A program made the translations under genes and the position numbers. Under the pieces are notes generated by a model. The model was not told the origin of the DNA, ran no database searches, and was given only the letters and a program-made list of their open reading frames with translations. From Anaerolineae bacterium (GTDB lineage Bacteria; Chloroflexota; Anaerolineae; Aggregatilineales; UBA2796): 64,000 nt of DNA. Location: NCBI GenBank assembly GCA_019637615.1, contig JAHBVJ010000031.1, positions 1 through 64,000 on the forward strand, in the 5' to 3' direction. Every line of letters starts with the position of its first letter. Position 1 is the stretch's first letter. This document shows positions 55,950 through 64,000 of the stretch, piece after piece.

Positions 55950-56002
55950 CCCACCGTCTTGATGATGCGTTATCTGAGTTAAACGCATCCAAAGACGGTG
56001 GG
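55950..56002. terminator. Long two-part hairpin after the SDR gene
   Basis: CCCACCGTCTT / AAGACGGTGGG (55950-55960 with 55992-56002) encloses GATGCGTT / AACGCATC (55964-55971 with 55982-55989). It sits 15 bp after the SDR stop and between convergent genes; without a T-run. Confidence 0.55.
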
Positions 56003-56078
56003 ACGCGGTCGGCTATGCCAGCCGCATCCTAGCGCGAATTTGCTCGTCTAACCTCAGTTTCGGGGAGGTGTCGACACA

Positions 56079-57203
56079 TCATGCACCATCCAATTCCTGA
56101 TCTTCCGTTTCTTTCTCGATCAGTCGTGTAGCCCAGATCGGTCTGGATTCCTGATATTCGGGTGTTAAATACTTTGGCTTCCAGAAATCACGATGGTTGT
56201 TGTCGGTGTAACGCGACCAATCTATCCTCTCAGACCAATACTTGTCATAGGTGGCGATAGAATAATCCTCATTCCATCGAATCGGTAATGCGTCCGGTAA
56301 CGCCGTTTTTTCGTTGAAGCGTACATTTTCTAAATGGGCATTCTTCAAATAGGCGTCACCTAAATCGACGAAGTGGAGATCCGTATCACCGATGTCAGCG
56401 CCGCTCAGATTGGCACCATGCAAATTTGCGTGAATTAGATTTGCTTGAAAAAAGTTTGCTTCGCTCAGATCCGAGTTGATCAGGTTTGCTTCAGCGAGAT
56501 TAAACTTATAAAAGTTCGTCCCAGACAAATCCATATGCGATAATCCCATGTCAACCAACAGAGTCCCCTGTTCGCCTGTCACTAACCCAGTTTCTCTCAA
56601 AAAATCTGTCATCAAATTTCGACGATCCACATCCAGAGAGTTAAACGCCGTTACGGTGCGCGCTCTCGCTACAGTTACCACTGCCACTGCTGCCGCCAAT
56701 TTTTCACTGTCAATTGATTCTTGACTGCTTAACTTTTGCCTCAGTTGTGCCACATACCCTTCATGGAGGGCGTCGTTACCAGACAGTGCTGTCTTTTGCC
56801 GGCTGTTCAGCGTCACAATATCCAACATCGTCTGTAGGTGATTCACAATCATCAGGGACGACATATCATCAAGATAACTCTGGAAAATACTATCCATCAG
56901 GCTATCGCGCGCCTGTTGTTTTTCGCGGGCGATCTGGCGTTCTTCGCGCTGCTTTTCCAACTTTTCCTGACGACTCACGCGCTCGCTCTCAATCCTTTGG
57001 AGGAATAAGCCGCCGCCTGCAAGTACCAGTGGCACGATAATCAGTTCCAGCCAATCCCAGACAGTTTTGCCCTGTAAACCCGACCACTCTACACCATAGA
57101 GCAAAACGATGACGGCAGCAACCAACAGAATGCAAAGCAGCGTTAATCCAGCGGTATTGCTCCGCCACCACACGCTACGCTTGGGTCTTGGTGAAATGTT
57201 CAT
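56079..57203 (-). CDS. Membrane-anchored pentapeptide-repeat protein
   Basis: 374 aa. Two N-terminal membrane helices (about residues 15-37 and 49-66) precede a charged coiled coil (R-Q-E-K-L-E-K-Q-R-E-E-R) and a helical region. Residues ~225-305 are pentapeptide repeats A(D/N)LxX: N-L-A-E-A-N-L-I-N-S-D-L-S-E-A-N-F-F, A-N-L-H-G-A-N-L-S-G-A-D. They are followed by the F-N-E-K-T-A-L-P-D-A segment often found after these repeats. The repeats form a right-handed beta-helix for protein contacts. Function unknown. Confidence 0.85.
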   Translation of the reverse strand: MNISPRPKRSVWWRSNTAGLTLLCILLVAAVIVLLYGVEWSGLQGKTVWDWLELIIVPLVLAGGGLFLQRIESERVSRQEKLEKQREERQIAREKQQARDSLMDSIFQSYLDDMSSLMIVNHLQTMLDIVTLNSRQKTALSGNDALHEGYVAQLRQKLSSQESIDSEKLAAAVAVVTVARARTVTAFNSLDVDRRNLMTDFLRETGLVTGEQGTLLVDMGLSHMDLSGTNFYKFNLAEANLINSDLSEANFFQANLIHANLHGANLSGADIGDTDLHFVDLGDAYLKNAHLENVRFNEKTALPDALPIRWNEDYSIATYDKYWSERIDWSRYTDNNHRDFWKPKYLTPEYQESRPIWATRLIEKETEDQELDGA

Positions 57204-57470
57204 ATTTTCTTTTCCAACAATTGAACCGCAGCAGTCGCGGTAGGAAAATTTAACCCCAGACGCAAATTCCCTGAGATTTTCCAGCCCAATCAGATATCGT
57301 TCATACTATCATCTATTTTCAGATTCTTTCATGCGTTGACACCCGATGCTGAAGCGCATGGGTTGAGAGCAGACGAGATGCCACGTAGACGCCGCAGAGA
57401 GCATTTGGGGACTCGTTCCTTCCGCACCTATTGGCTTCCGAAACTCAGGTTAATTGGCTGACCATGGCGT

Positions 57471-58313
57471 TTATAAGGCCGTCCGCACGCGCCACAACTC
57501 CGGAAACAGCTCGGTATCTAGTACATGCTTGAGATATGAGACGCCCGCCGTCCCGCCTGTGCCCTGCTTAAAGCCGATGATGCGGTTGACGGTGGTCATG
57601 TGCCGGAAGCGCCACTGCCGGAACGAGTCTTCCAGATCGACCAGTTCTTCGGCCAACTCGTACAACTCCCAATGCGCGTTCGGATCGCGGTAGACCGTCA
57701 GCCACGCTTGCTCGACGCTGGCATTATGCTGGTAGGGCTGTGTCCAGTCGCGCTCTAGTATCGACGCGTCAATCGCGAAGCCGCGCCGCGCCAGTGCTTT
57801 GAGCGCTTCATCGTACAGCGATGGGCGCTCCATCTCTTGCTTGATCAGCGCGTAGATGGCATCTTTGTGGCGGTGCGGGCGCGTCATGACATCATTCTTG
57901 TTGCCCAAAATGAACTCGATCAGGCGGTACTGGTACGACTGGAAGCCGGACGAATGATGTAGAAATGGGCGGAAGTTGCTGTATTCGCTCGGCGTTAGCG
58001 TCGAGAGCACATCCCACGCGCGCACCAACTGCTCCATGATGCGCGAAACACGCGCCATCATCTTGAAGGCGGGCGGGAAGTCGTCATGCTGAATCTGGGC
58101 GCGAGCGGCGTTCAGTTCGTGCAGCATCAGCTTGATCCACAGTTCGCTAGTCTGGTGCTGGATGATGAACAGCATCTCGTTATGATCGTCAGAGAGCGGA
58201 TGCTGCGCGTTGAGCACGGTATCCAGCGCGAGATAATCGCCATAGCTCATATCCTCGCTGAAGTCGAGCTTCGCGCCGTGATAGTTGGATTGATGGTTGC
58301 TGTCGTCAGTCAT
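57471..58313 (-). CDS. kynA: Tryptophan 2,3-dioxygenase
   Basis: 280 aa, the bacterial size. Heme and substrate region F-I-I-Q-H-Q-T-S-E-L-W-I-K-L-M-L-H-E-L, and W-R-F-R-H-M-T-T-V-N-R-I-I-G-F-K-Q-G-T-G-G-T contains the proximal heme histidine (H in R-F-R-H-M). The enzyme opens the indole ring of L-tryptophan to N-formylkynurenine. Kynureninase lies 1.9 kb upstream on the same strand, with two secreted-protein genes in between. Confidence 0.96.
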   Translation of the reverse strand: MTDDSNHQSNYHGAKLDFSEDMSYGDYLALDTVLNAQHPLSDDHNEMLFIIQHQTSELWIKLMLHELNAARAQIQHDDFPPAFKMMARVSRIMEQLVRAWDVLSTLTPSEYSNFRPFLHHSSGFQSYQYRLIEFILGNKNDVMTRPHRHKDAIYALIKQEMERPSLYDEALKALARRGFAIDASILERDWTQPYQHNASVEQAWLTVYRDPNAHWELYELAEELVDLEDSFRQWRFRHMTTVNRIIGFKQGTGGTAGVSYLKHVLDTELFPELWRVRTAL

Positions 58314-58582
58314 GAGGTTGTGATTGCTTTCATCGCAAAGTCATCTATGCGGTTCGCACGGCAGCGCTGCACCTGTAGTCGCTCATGGCAGGCTGGATGC
58401 GCTTAACGATAATAATAATCCTAAAGCGATCAAATTCACCGTACTCGCGGCGAGGAAACGAAATGACTGCGCTATGCCGAAAATAAAATACCGCTGCTCC
58501 GTACCTGAATGTGACACACAGCAGCGGCATTGTCCGAATCGATAGCGTCAGGGGTTGGCTTACCGACTTGAATGAGATGCGC

Positions 58583-59143
58583 TTAGTTTGTCAACGCACA
58601 TTTTTGCCCGTATAGGTTCCGCGCATTTAAGCCTTCGCTCGACTTGGTGCTCAACCAAGCATTTTGCGGCCAAATGGCAGAGTTTAGCAGCATGAAATTG
58701 TCGCCACTCCTACCGATGATCCAAACGCTGTTGAGCAGCCATGCATCACTGCCGAGAATCTGAAAGCAGATGTCGCTCTTGTTCTGAAAATCCGCGACGG
58801 TCATGTAGGCACCGTTGGTTTGGAGTTCTTCGAGGCGTGGCGTATATGTCTCAGTCCTCCCCGCTTCGTTTTCATCCCACGGGCGGTTGACGAAGTTGCG
58901 GATGATGATGCGTGGGCCAGATGGCCCGTGCGTTTGCTTGAACAGGATCTGGATGTCGCTATTCGTGCCCGCGTTCGGCGCGCTATCCGTTTGCAAAACC
59001 ACCCAGATAAAGTCTACCCGCGTTTGATTTTGCGCCAACGTCGGCGTCGGTGCAGAAGCACTCCAGCCTAGCATGATGGTGCCGAGTAAAAGCACGCGAA
59101 GGAATGTAGACCCGGTGGTGAAAATGGATGTCTGATTTTGCAT
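58583..59143 (-). CDS. Small secreted protein, unknown
   Basis: 186 aa from the ATG at 59143, preceded by an ideal GGAGGAG; a longer frame to 59293 is rejected. Signal peptide to about residue 38 (hydrophobic core L-R-V-L-L-L-G-T-I-M-L-G, ending L-A-Q). The mature part (~148 residues) has two Cys (in S-D-I-C-F and Q-K-C-A) and W/Y-rich beta segments. No family recognised. Sits between the tryptophan dioxygenase and another secreted-protein gene. Confidence 0.7.
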   Translation of the reverse strand: MQNQTSIFTTGSTFLRVLLLGTIMLGWSASAPTPTLAQNQTRVDFIWVVLQTDSAPNAGTNSDIQILFKQTHGPSGPRIIIRNFVNRPWDENEAGRTETYTPRLEELQTNGAYMTVADFQNKSDICFQILGSDAWLLNSVWIIGRSGDNFMLLNSAIWPQNAWLSTKSSEGLNARNLYGQKCALTN

Positions 59144-59311
59144 GGTATCTCCTCCAAGATTGCGTACCAAGTACGCTTGTGGTTGTTCGATCCACGTGAT
59201 ACGTCTGCCTTCAAGCCCTTCGGACACGAGCGTTACCAGTGAGACGGTGAACATGTGTCGTGGGGTGTTTGACGGCCTACAGGTTGAGATCAACCGATAT
59301 CACGCTGGATG

Positions 59312-59890
59312 CTAATAAATGATGTCCTTTCGGATACTAGAGCAGTCCCCTGACCACTTCAGGTTGATACCGTATTCGCGTTCGCAATAGACCATGTAGT
59401 CACGCTCTACGCTGTTGTAGATGGAAACCACCTCGTCTTGATAGATCGTGCCCCACACAGACCCTTTGGCTAAAGACCATTCGTAGACGGGCACCTTTGA
59501 CCAGACCAGATTGATGCCATATTTGCGAGACTGATAGTGCAGATAGCCACCACCATAGACGAAGATGGCGAGTGGTTCTGCTACCTGAATTGGCGTGTTC
59601 GCGCTGTATTGACGAACAAGCTTGATGTTGAGCAGGCAGAAATTGGGAACCGACCAACCGAGATTGATCCCGTATTCGCGTTCCTGATACTCCACACACT
59701 TGTTGTTGTTGGTCAGGTTTTTCAGGAAGACGTACTGATTTGCTTGGAGCGGCACGTGGACGCTGCCCAACACCCAGTCGAATCGATCCTGCGCACCCGC
59801 CTGTGTCGGCTGGATACCAGATGCCAGCAAGACAAGAATGGATAACACCGTCATAAATAGACAATAGATGGATCGTTTTGCAGAACTCAT
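59312..59890 (-). CDS. Secreted protein with three R-x-YGINL-x-W repeats
   Basis: 192 aa with a signal peptide (to about residue 34, ending A-G-A-Q) and AAGGGG before the start. Three repeats occur at about residues 68-79, 119-130 and 168-179: Y-Q-E-R-E-Y-G-I-N-L-G-W, Y-Q-S-R-K-Y-G-I-N-L-V-W and Y-C-E-R-E-Y-G-I-N-L-K-W. Spacing is 49-51 residues, each preceded by hydrophobic beta-type strands. Internal threefold symmetry at that spacing suggests a beta-trefoil. Function unknown, extracellular location likely. Confidence 0.75.
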   Translation of the reverse strand: MSSAKRSIYCLFMTVLSILVLLASGIQPTQAGAQDRFDWVLGSVHVPLQANQYVFLKNLTNNNKCVEYQEREYGINLGWSVPNFCLLNIKLVRQYSANTPIQVAEPLAIFVYGGGYLHYQSRKYGINLVWSKVPVYEWSLAKGSVWGTIYQDEVVSIYNSVERDYMVYCEREYGINLKWSGDCSSIRKDIIY

Positions 59891-60233
59891 CGTTATACCC
59901 CTTCTGTCAATTATTTGACCGACATTAACATTATAGGCAAATAAATTTAGCTGACGCGTACGGATTCAATTATTAGAAGAGTTATTTATAGTGATTTTAT
60001 AGCAGGAGAGTGAGGGCAGATTTTCCACGCGTAAGACACATTTTGTGCAATAAGCGGGATCGTCAACAAATTGGCGTATGAGCGATTATGGACAAGCGTC
60101 GTTGAACAGGTTAATTAATCGCGCACAGTCAGAATGACGCGTGATGGTCTGTCAACCTGAATAGGTGAAGCAACTGAATTCATAGGTGATTCATGTGTGG
60201 CTGGTGGAAGTGCAGGCGCGGCGGTGCTCGTTT
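59891..60233. other. Intergenic region, 343 bp, upstream of the YGINL-repeat gene
   Basis: Holds a -10 TATAAT on the minus strand (59930-59935) 40 bp before the secreted-protein start; the -35 is not clear. No supported gene; a 112-codon frame here is a shadow. Confidence 0.45.
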
Positions 60234-61475
60234 TTACGTCACCGCTGCCCGCTGCTTGAATTCCGGCACATCCCATGCCCGCGTGTTGAGGATCGTCGCA
60301 AGGATGTCCACCGCGTCCCAAATATCGACGTAACGCAGATACAGCGGCGTCACGCCGAAGCGGATGATGTCCGGCGCGCGGAAGTCCCCGATCACGCCAT
60401 GGGCGATCAGCGCTTGCATGATCGGGTAGCCGTCGGGGTGACTGAGGCAAATTTGGCTGCCGCGTTGATCACGCGGGCGCGGCGTGACCAACGTGAGATC
60501 GTGCCCCGCGCAGCGCTGTTCGACCAGTTCAATGAACAGATCAGTCATGCGCAGCGATTTGGCTCGCACGTCGTTTAGATCGGCGGCGAGCAGCGTATCG
60601 ACGCCACAATCAAGCGCGGTCATGCTGAGGACAGGCTGCGTCCCGCACAAATAGCGGGCGATGCCTTCGGCGGGCTGATACTGCCAATCGAAGGTAAAGG
60701 GATGCGCGTGTCCCATCCAGCCAGACAACGGTTGACTGAATTCCGGCTGATGCCGCTGCGACACATACAAAAAGGCAGGCGCGCCGGGGCCACCGTTGAG
60801 ATATTTGTAGCCGCAGCCGACCGCGAAATCCGCGCCAACACCATCCAGATCGACGGGCATCGCACCCGCCGAGTGGCACAAATCCCACAGCATCAATGCG
60901 CCGTGCTGATGCGCGCGCTGTGTGGTCGCCGCCATGTTGTGCATCCGCCCGGTGCGGTAATTGACGTGCGTGACCATCACGACGGCGGTCTGATCGTCGA
61001 TCGCGCCGAGGATCGCTTCGTCGTCCACCAAGCGCAGTTCGTGCCGATCCCCTAGCAGCGCGATCAAGCCCTGCGCCATATAGAGATCGGTCGGGAAGTT
61101 ATCGCGCGTGGAAAGGATCACGCGGCGATCCGGCCTCAGGCGCAGCGCTGCCGACAGCAGCTTGAACAGGTTGATCGAGGTGGAATCCGCGACCACGACT
61201 TGCCCCGCCGCCGCACCGATCAGCTTGCCAATTTTGTCGCCCAAACGGCGCGGCAGTTCATACCAGCCCGCTGTATTCCAGCTGCGAACAAGCCCCTTGC
61301 CCCATTCCTCACGCACGGCCTGTTCTACCCGCGCCGGTGTTTGGCGCGGCAAGACGCCAAGCGAATTGCCATCGAGATAATACACGCCATCAGGCACATC
61401 AAATTGGTCGCGATGAACAGCAAGCGGATCGCTCTGATCGAGGGCAGCGAGATCGGCGCGGGTGTAGGCAGACAT
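60234..61475 (-). CDS. kynU: Kynureninase
   Basis: 413 aa. PLP enzyme: Y-Y-L-D-G-N-S-L-G, S-T-S-I-N-L-F-K-L, F-P-T-D-L-Y, H-V-N-Y-R-T-G, W-D-L-C-H-S-A-G-A, and the PLP lysine in G-C-G-Y-K-Y-L-N-G-G-P-G-A-P-A-F. It converts kynurenine to anthranilate plus alanine (or 3-hydroxykynurenine to 3-hydroxyanthranilate). Works after tryptophan dioxygenase (57471). No kynurenine formamidase is visible in the window. Confidence 0.96.
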   Translation of the reverse strand: MSAYTRADLAALDQSDPLAVHRDQFDVPDGVYYLDGNSLGVLPRQTPARVEQAVREEWGKGLVRSWNTAGWYELPRRLGDKIGKLIGAAAGQVVVADSTSINLFKLLSAALRLRPDRRVILSTRDNFPTDLYMAQGLIALLGDRHELRLVDDEAILGAIDDQTAVVMVTHVNYRTGRMHNMAATTQRAHQHGALMLWDLCHSAGAMPVDLDGVGADFAVGCGYKYLNGGPGAPAFLYVSQRHQPEFSQPLSGWMGHAHPFTFDWQYQPAEGIARYLCGTQPVLSMTALDCGVDTLLAADLNDVRAKSLRMTDLFIELVEQRCAGHDLTLVTPRPRDQRGSQICLSHPDGYPIMQALIAHGVIGDFRAPDIIRFGVTPLYLRYVDIWDAVDILATILNTRAWDVPEFKQRAAVT

Positions 61476-61562
61476 GCGAATTGGCCTCTTATCGGGATAA
61501 AGAATGCGGGAGGTAAACAGGAAGGCAAGCGCGGCTCACCTTCCCCTGACGGTCATTCGCCG

Positions 61563-61880
61563 CTATTTTTTCTTGATGTTACGCGGGCGCATCGGGATAT
61601 TCTGCGCGCTCATCGGGTCGGGGTCTTTGCCGACCAGCAGCGACACGAGGAAATATCCTATCGCCGTCATGATCAGCCACAGAATCACCGCCAGCGCAAA
61701 GAATGAGATGTTGTAATTGGCACCCGTCGATTTCAAGGCTGCGCCCGCGCCCATGAAATTCTGATCGATAATGAGATTGGTCAGAAAATAGGCGACCACT
61801 GCCAGCCCAAGTGCCAGCAATAGCCCCGCGACGGGGACTAGCGGACTGCGCTTTTTCTCTTTGACTGCCTGCTTAACCAT
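61563..61880 (-). CDS. Small two-TM membrane protein, unknown
   Basis: 105 aa. A basic start (K-Q-A-V-K-E-K-K-R-S) leads to a membrane helix (about residues 15-37), a short loop and a second helix (about 60-83), then a tail with P-M-R-P-R-N-I-K-K-K. Follows the fused Mo-hydroxylase subunit by 60 bp on the same strand. No function recognised. Confidence 0.7.
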   Translation of the reverse strand: MVKQAVKEKKRSPLVPVAGLLLALGLAVVAYFLTNLIIDQNFMGAGAALKSTGANYNISFFALAVILWLIMTAIGYFLVSLLVGKDPDPMSAQNIPMRPRNIKKK

Positions 61881-61940
61881 AGCTGTATCCCTGCTTGAAC
61901 CTCACCATACTATGCGAATTCATTGTACATCGAATTCACA

Positions 61941-63380
61941 TTACGACTGTTCGGTTTTTGTGCTGGCTTCGGCGGCAAGTTCACTGGCTTTGGCGAAGGC
62001 GTCGAGAATCTTGTAGTAGCCCGTGCAGCGGCACAGATTACCCGTGATACTCTGCTCGATCTGCTCTTTGGTCGGGTGTGGATGTTCCTCCAGCAGTTTG
62101 GCACCAGCCATCAAGAATCCGGGCGTGCAATAGCCACACTGCACCGCGCCCGCTTCCACGAAAGCCTGCTGGATCGGATGCAGCGTGCCTTCGTGCGCCA
62201 AGCCTTCCACCGTCACGATCTCCGCGCCGTGCGCACGCGGGGCGGGCACCATGCAGCTCATCACCGCCACCCCATCGAGGAAGACCGTACACGCGCCACA
62301 TTCGCCTTCCGCACAGCCTTCTTTCGTCCCCGGCAGATGCGCATCTTCGCGCAGCAAACGGAGCAGAGTCTTGTCTTGTCCGCCGTTCAGCGTGATAGGA
62401 GTGCCGTTGATGGTCGTCTTGATCGGCTGCGTTTCCTGATCGTGGATCGAAGGCGGCGTAACCGTGTGCTGGTCACCCCACAACATGGCGGGATCGCTAG
62501 GCCACGCGCTACGCTCGGTGCCGTTTTGCAAGGCAGAGAGGGCGCGGTTCGTCAGTACGCGGATCATGGCGGATCGGTATTCCCCTGTGCTGCGGATGTC
62601 GTCAATCGGACGGGCGGCTTTGATGGCGAGTTTGCCCGCTTCCGCGATCACGCTCTCGGTCAGCGTTTTGCCGACCAGATAGGCTTCGGCCTCTGGCGCG
62701 TTGATGATGGTCGGTGCGACACAGCCAAAGGTCAAGGCGGCCTTGGTGATGGTATCCCCATCCATGCCGAGGATCGCGGCGATATTCACCACTGAGATGG
62801 CCTGTGCGCGCCGTAAGCCCAACTTGATGAACATCCCTCGCTCGTTGGCTGCCAGCACAGGAAATGTGATTTCGGTCAGCATTTCGTCCGGCTGCATCAC
62901 GTTGCGGCGCACGCCTGTGTAGAATTCCTTGAGGGGGACAGTACGTTCACCGCGCACCGAGGCTAATACGACGCTGGCATTCAACGCCCACAGCGGCGTG
63001 ATCGTGTCGTTGGCGGGGCTGGCGGTGATCACATTGCCCGCCACCGTGCCACGATTGCGGATTTGTGGCGCGCCGACTTCCCACGCGGCCTGCGCGAGTG
63101 GCAGGGCGCGCTGCTGGATCAATGCGCTGCCCACCACCTGATTATGCGTCACCAACGCGCCGATGCGGATCGTGTCGCCGTCCAAACGAATTTCGGACAA
63201 GGCAGGAATGCGTGAAATATCGATCAGGGTATCGATGCCGGGGCGCTGTCCATGTTCGAGTTCGATGATGATGTCCGTCCCGCCCGCGACGAGGCGTGCA
63301 TGGGAGGCATGTTCACTCAGCAATTGGAGTGCTTCGGGGATCGCGCTAACCGTGTGATAGTGTTTCCACAACGTGTGCAT
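61941..63380 (-). CDS. Fused FAD-binding and 2Fe-2S subunit of a xanthine-dehydrogenase-type enzyme
   Basis: 479 aa. The N-terminal ~285 residues are the FAD-binding (CoxM/XdhB-like) part: L-V-A-G-G-T-D-I-I-I-E-L and G-A-L-V-T-H-N-Q-V, then T-V-A-G-N-V-I-T-A-S-P-A-N-D and P-L-W-A-L. The C-terminal ~155 residues are the 2Fe-2S (CoxS/XdhC-like) part: C-A-E-G-E-C-G-A-C-T-V-F, then C-G-Y-C-T-P-G-F and C-R-C-T-G-Y for the second cluster. The fusion order FAD then FeS differs from the FeS-first order of eukaryotic XDH. It would transfer electrons for the molybdopterin subunit, perhaps that at 23151. Confidence 0.92.
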   Translation of the reverse strand: MHTLWKHYHTVSAIPEALQLLSEHASHARLVAGGTDIIIELEHGQRPGIDTLIDISRIPALSEIRLDGDTIRIGALVTHNQVVGSALIQQRALPLAQAAWEVGAPQIRNRGTVAGNVITASPANDTITPLWALNASVVLASVRGERTVPLKEFYTGVRRNVMQPDEMLTEITFPVLAANERGMFIKLGLRRAQAISVVNIAAILGMDGDTITKAALTFGCVAPTIINAPEAEAYLVGKTLTESVIAEAGKLAIKAARPIDDIRSTGEYRSAMIRVLTNRALSALQNGTERSAWPSDPAMLWGDQHTVTPPSIHDQETQPIKTTINGTPITLNGGQDKTLLRLLREDAHLPGTKEGCAEGECGACTVFLDGVAVMSCMVPAPRAHGAEIVTVEGLAHEGTLHPIQQAFVEAGAVQCGYCTPGFLMAGAKLLEEHPHPTKEQIEQSITGNLCRCTGYYKILDAFAKASELAAEASTKTEQS

Positions 63381-63569
63381 TGACGCCTACTTGGTTCATC
63401 CGTGTGCAATTTGTCCCATAGTGTAGCCAATTCCGACGCGTGCGGGCAAGAAGAAAATACGTGTGTCGTTCATGTTGCACATCAACGGCTGGATCGACTG
63501 GAATCAAGGTTAGCACGTAGCACCGGAAATTGAGAACGTTAGAAATGTGTAGATTCTTGAAAAGACTAC

Positions 63570-63598
63570 TTGACGATATATCGTTATCAACCTATATT
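63570..63598 (+). promoter_or_regulatory. Promoter of the PadR gene
   Basis: -35 TTGACG (5/6, 63570-63575), exactly 17-bp spacer, -10 TATATT (5/6, 63593-63598), 57 bp before the ATG. It lies among palindromes described in the next entries. Confidence 0.85.
63573..63584. promoter_or_regulatory. Operator palindrome 1 for PadR
   Basis: ACGATATATCGT, overlapping the -35 and the spacer of the promoter. Confidence 0.8.
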
Positions 63599-63604
63599 TA
63601 TATC

Positions 63605-63616
63605 ACGATATATCGT
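63605..63616. promoter_or_regulatory. Operator palindrome 2 for PadR
   Basis: ACGATATATCGT identical to palindrome 1, 32 bp away (about three turns), at the expected start point. A half site AATATATCGC follows at 63624-63633. Confidence 0.8.
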
Positions 63617-63655
63617 TAACTGGAATATATCGCTACCAATGTACAGGAGTACACA

Positions 63656-64000
63656 ATGCATTTCCCCAAATTTCACGATCATGAGCACTTTGCCAGAGGT
63701 GGCAGGCGCGGTGGCCCATTCGGGCGGCACGGGTTCGATGAGGGCGACGGTGGGCGTCAGCGCCAACCACGCGGCGACATCAAGTTCGTCCTGCTGGAAA
63801 TGCTGGCTGAAGAGCCACATCACGGCTACGAACTGATCAAGCTGCTGGAGGAGCGTTCCGGCGGGTTCTACCGTCCTAGCCCCGGCATGATCTACCCGAC
63901 TTTGCAACTGCTGGAAGAAGAAGGCAGCGTGACCAGCCAACTGGTGAACGACAAGCGCGTGTATACGATCACGGACGCGGGTCGCAAGCTGCTGGCGGAA
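63656..64000 (+). CDS. PadR-family transcriptional regulator, N-terminal part
   Basis: The first 115 codons; the gene runs past the window end. A His/Gly/Arg-rich head (~40 residues, with H-D-H-E-H-F-A-R-G-G-R-R-G-G) precedes the winged helix: F-V-L-L-E-M-L-A-E-E-P-H-H-G-Y-E-L-I-K-L-L, F-Y-R-P-S-P-G-M-I-Y-P-T-L-Q-L-L-E-E-E-G and Y-T-I-T-D-A-G-R-K. PadR proteins repress genes, often their own, on binding small molecules. Two identical palindromes in its promoter suggest autorepression. Confidence 0.92.
   Translation, partial: MHFPKFHDHEHFARGGRRGGPFGRHGFDEGDGGRQRQPRGDIKFVLLEMLAEEPHHGYELIKLLEERSGGFYRPSPGMIYPTLQLLEEEGSVTSQLVNDKRVYTITDAGRKLLAE

Overview
The window is bacterial chromosome of fairly high GC content with dense, short-spaced genes. 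The gene set suggests a member of the Chloroflexota, probably Anaerolineae-like. The reasons are the many single-gene kinase/ATPase/TPR and TPR-membrane proteins, a T-box leader, an eukaryote-like (type 2) isoleucyl-tRNA synthetase, SqdB for sulfolipid synthesis, and numerous secreted or one-pass proteins with Pro/Ser/Thr linkers. This assignment is inference; there is no rRNA in the window and I saw no tRNA gene.

Layout. 1-2.5 kb: three tandem polytopic membrane paralogues (the first cut by the window edge) and a small membrane protein. 2.7-4 kb: an AT-richer gene that looks like a restriction-type nuclease. 4.1-10.5 kb: mannose-6-phosphate isomerase, a large Ser/Thr kinase-ATPase-TPR regulator and the GTPase TypA/BipA. 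10.7-12.8 kb: a secreted protein and a two-gene pair of SLATT/DUF4231-like two-TM proteins with its own strong promoter. 12.9-19.3 kb: divergently from that pair, a promoter and T-box leader precede GNAT, TPR-membrane protein, two one-pass proteins and ileS, all on the + strand with short gaps. The IleRS has an altered class I signature (GIHH instead of HxGH).

19.4-26.9 kb: an Ala/Leu-rich helical-repeat protein, a HAD phosphatase, a FecR-like secreted protein, a xanthine-dehydrogenase-type molybdopterin subunit with a YqeB-type maturation protein, and a TMEM175-type channel. 27-33.7 kb: an operon of three large paralogues, each with a cytoplasmic TPR-like head, one TM helix and three or four repeated beta-rich extracellular modules. 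33.9-37.2 kb: sqdB, tatA, a Bcp peroxiredoxin and a zinc-ribbon/TIR protein. 37.2-39.1 kb: a repeat-rich gene-poor stretch and a decayed IS630-family element with identifiable ends.

39.2-51.5 kb: mostly housekeeping and metabolic genes: YgjP-like metallopeptidase, DUF2785, orphan hydantoinase B, a DHFR-like reductase, rsmD, an NAD(P)-binding epimerase, surE, an M48 protease, a BI-1 protein and carB. 51.6-53.8 kb: a three-gene overlapping cassette of AAA ATPase, DUF4276 (TOPRIM-like) and SMI1/KNR4-like proteins that resembles a defence module. 54-63.4 kb: an AraC regulator with an SDR, a pentapeptide-repeat membrane protein, tryptophan dioxygenase and kynureninase separated by two secreted proteins, and a fused FAD/2Fe-2S subunit of a molybdenum hydroxylase. 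The window ends in a PadR regulator whose promoter carries two identical palindromes.

How it fits together. Tryptophan can be taken to kynurenine and anthranilate (the formamidase is not in the window). The two xanthine-dehydrogenase-type loci 38 kb apart could supply the subunits of one enzyme. The T-box suggests that the ileS array responds to uncharged tRNA. Candidate defence genes are scattered rather than clustered: nuclease at 2.7 kb, SLATT pair at 11.5 kb, TIR at 36.5 kb and ATPase/TOPRIM/SUKH at 51.6 kb.
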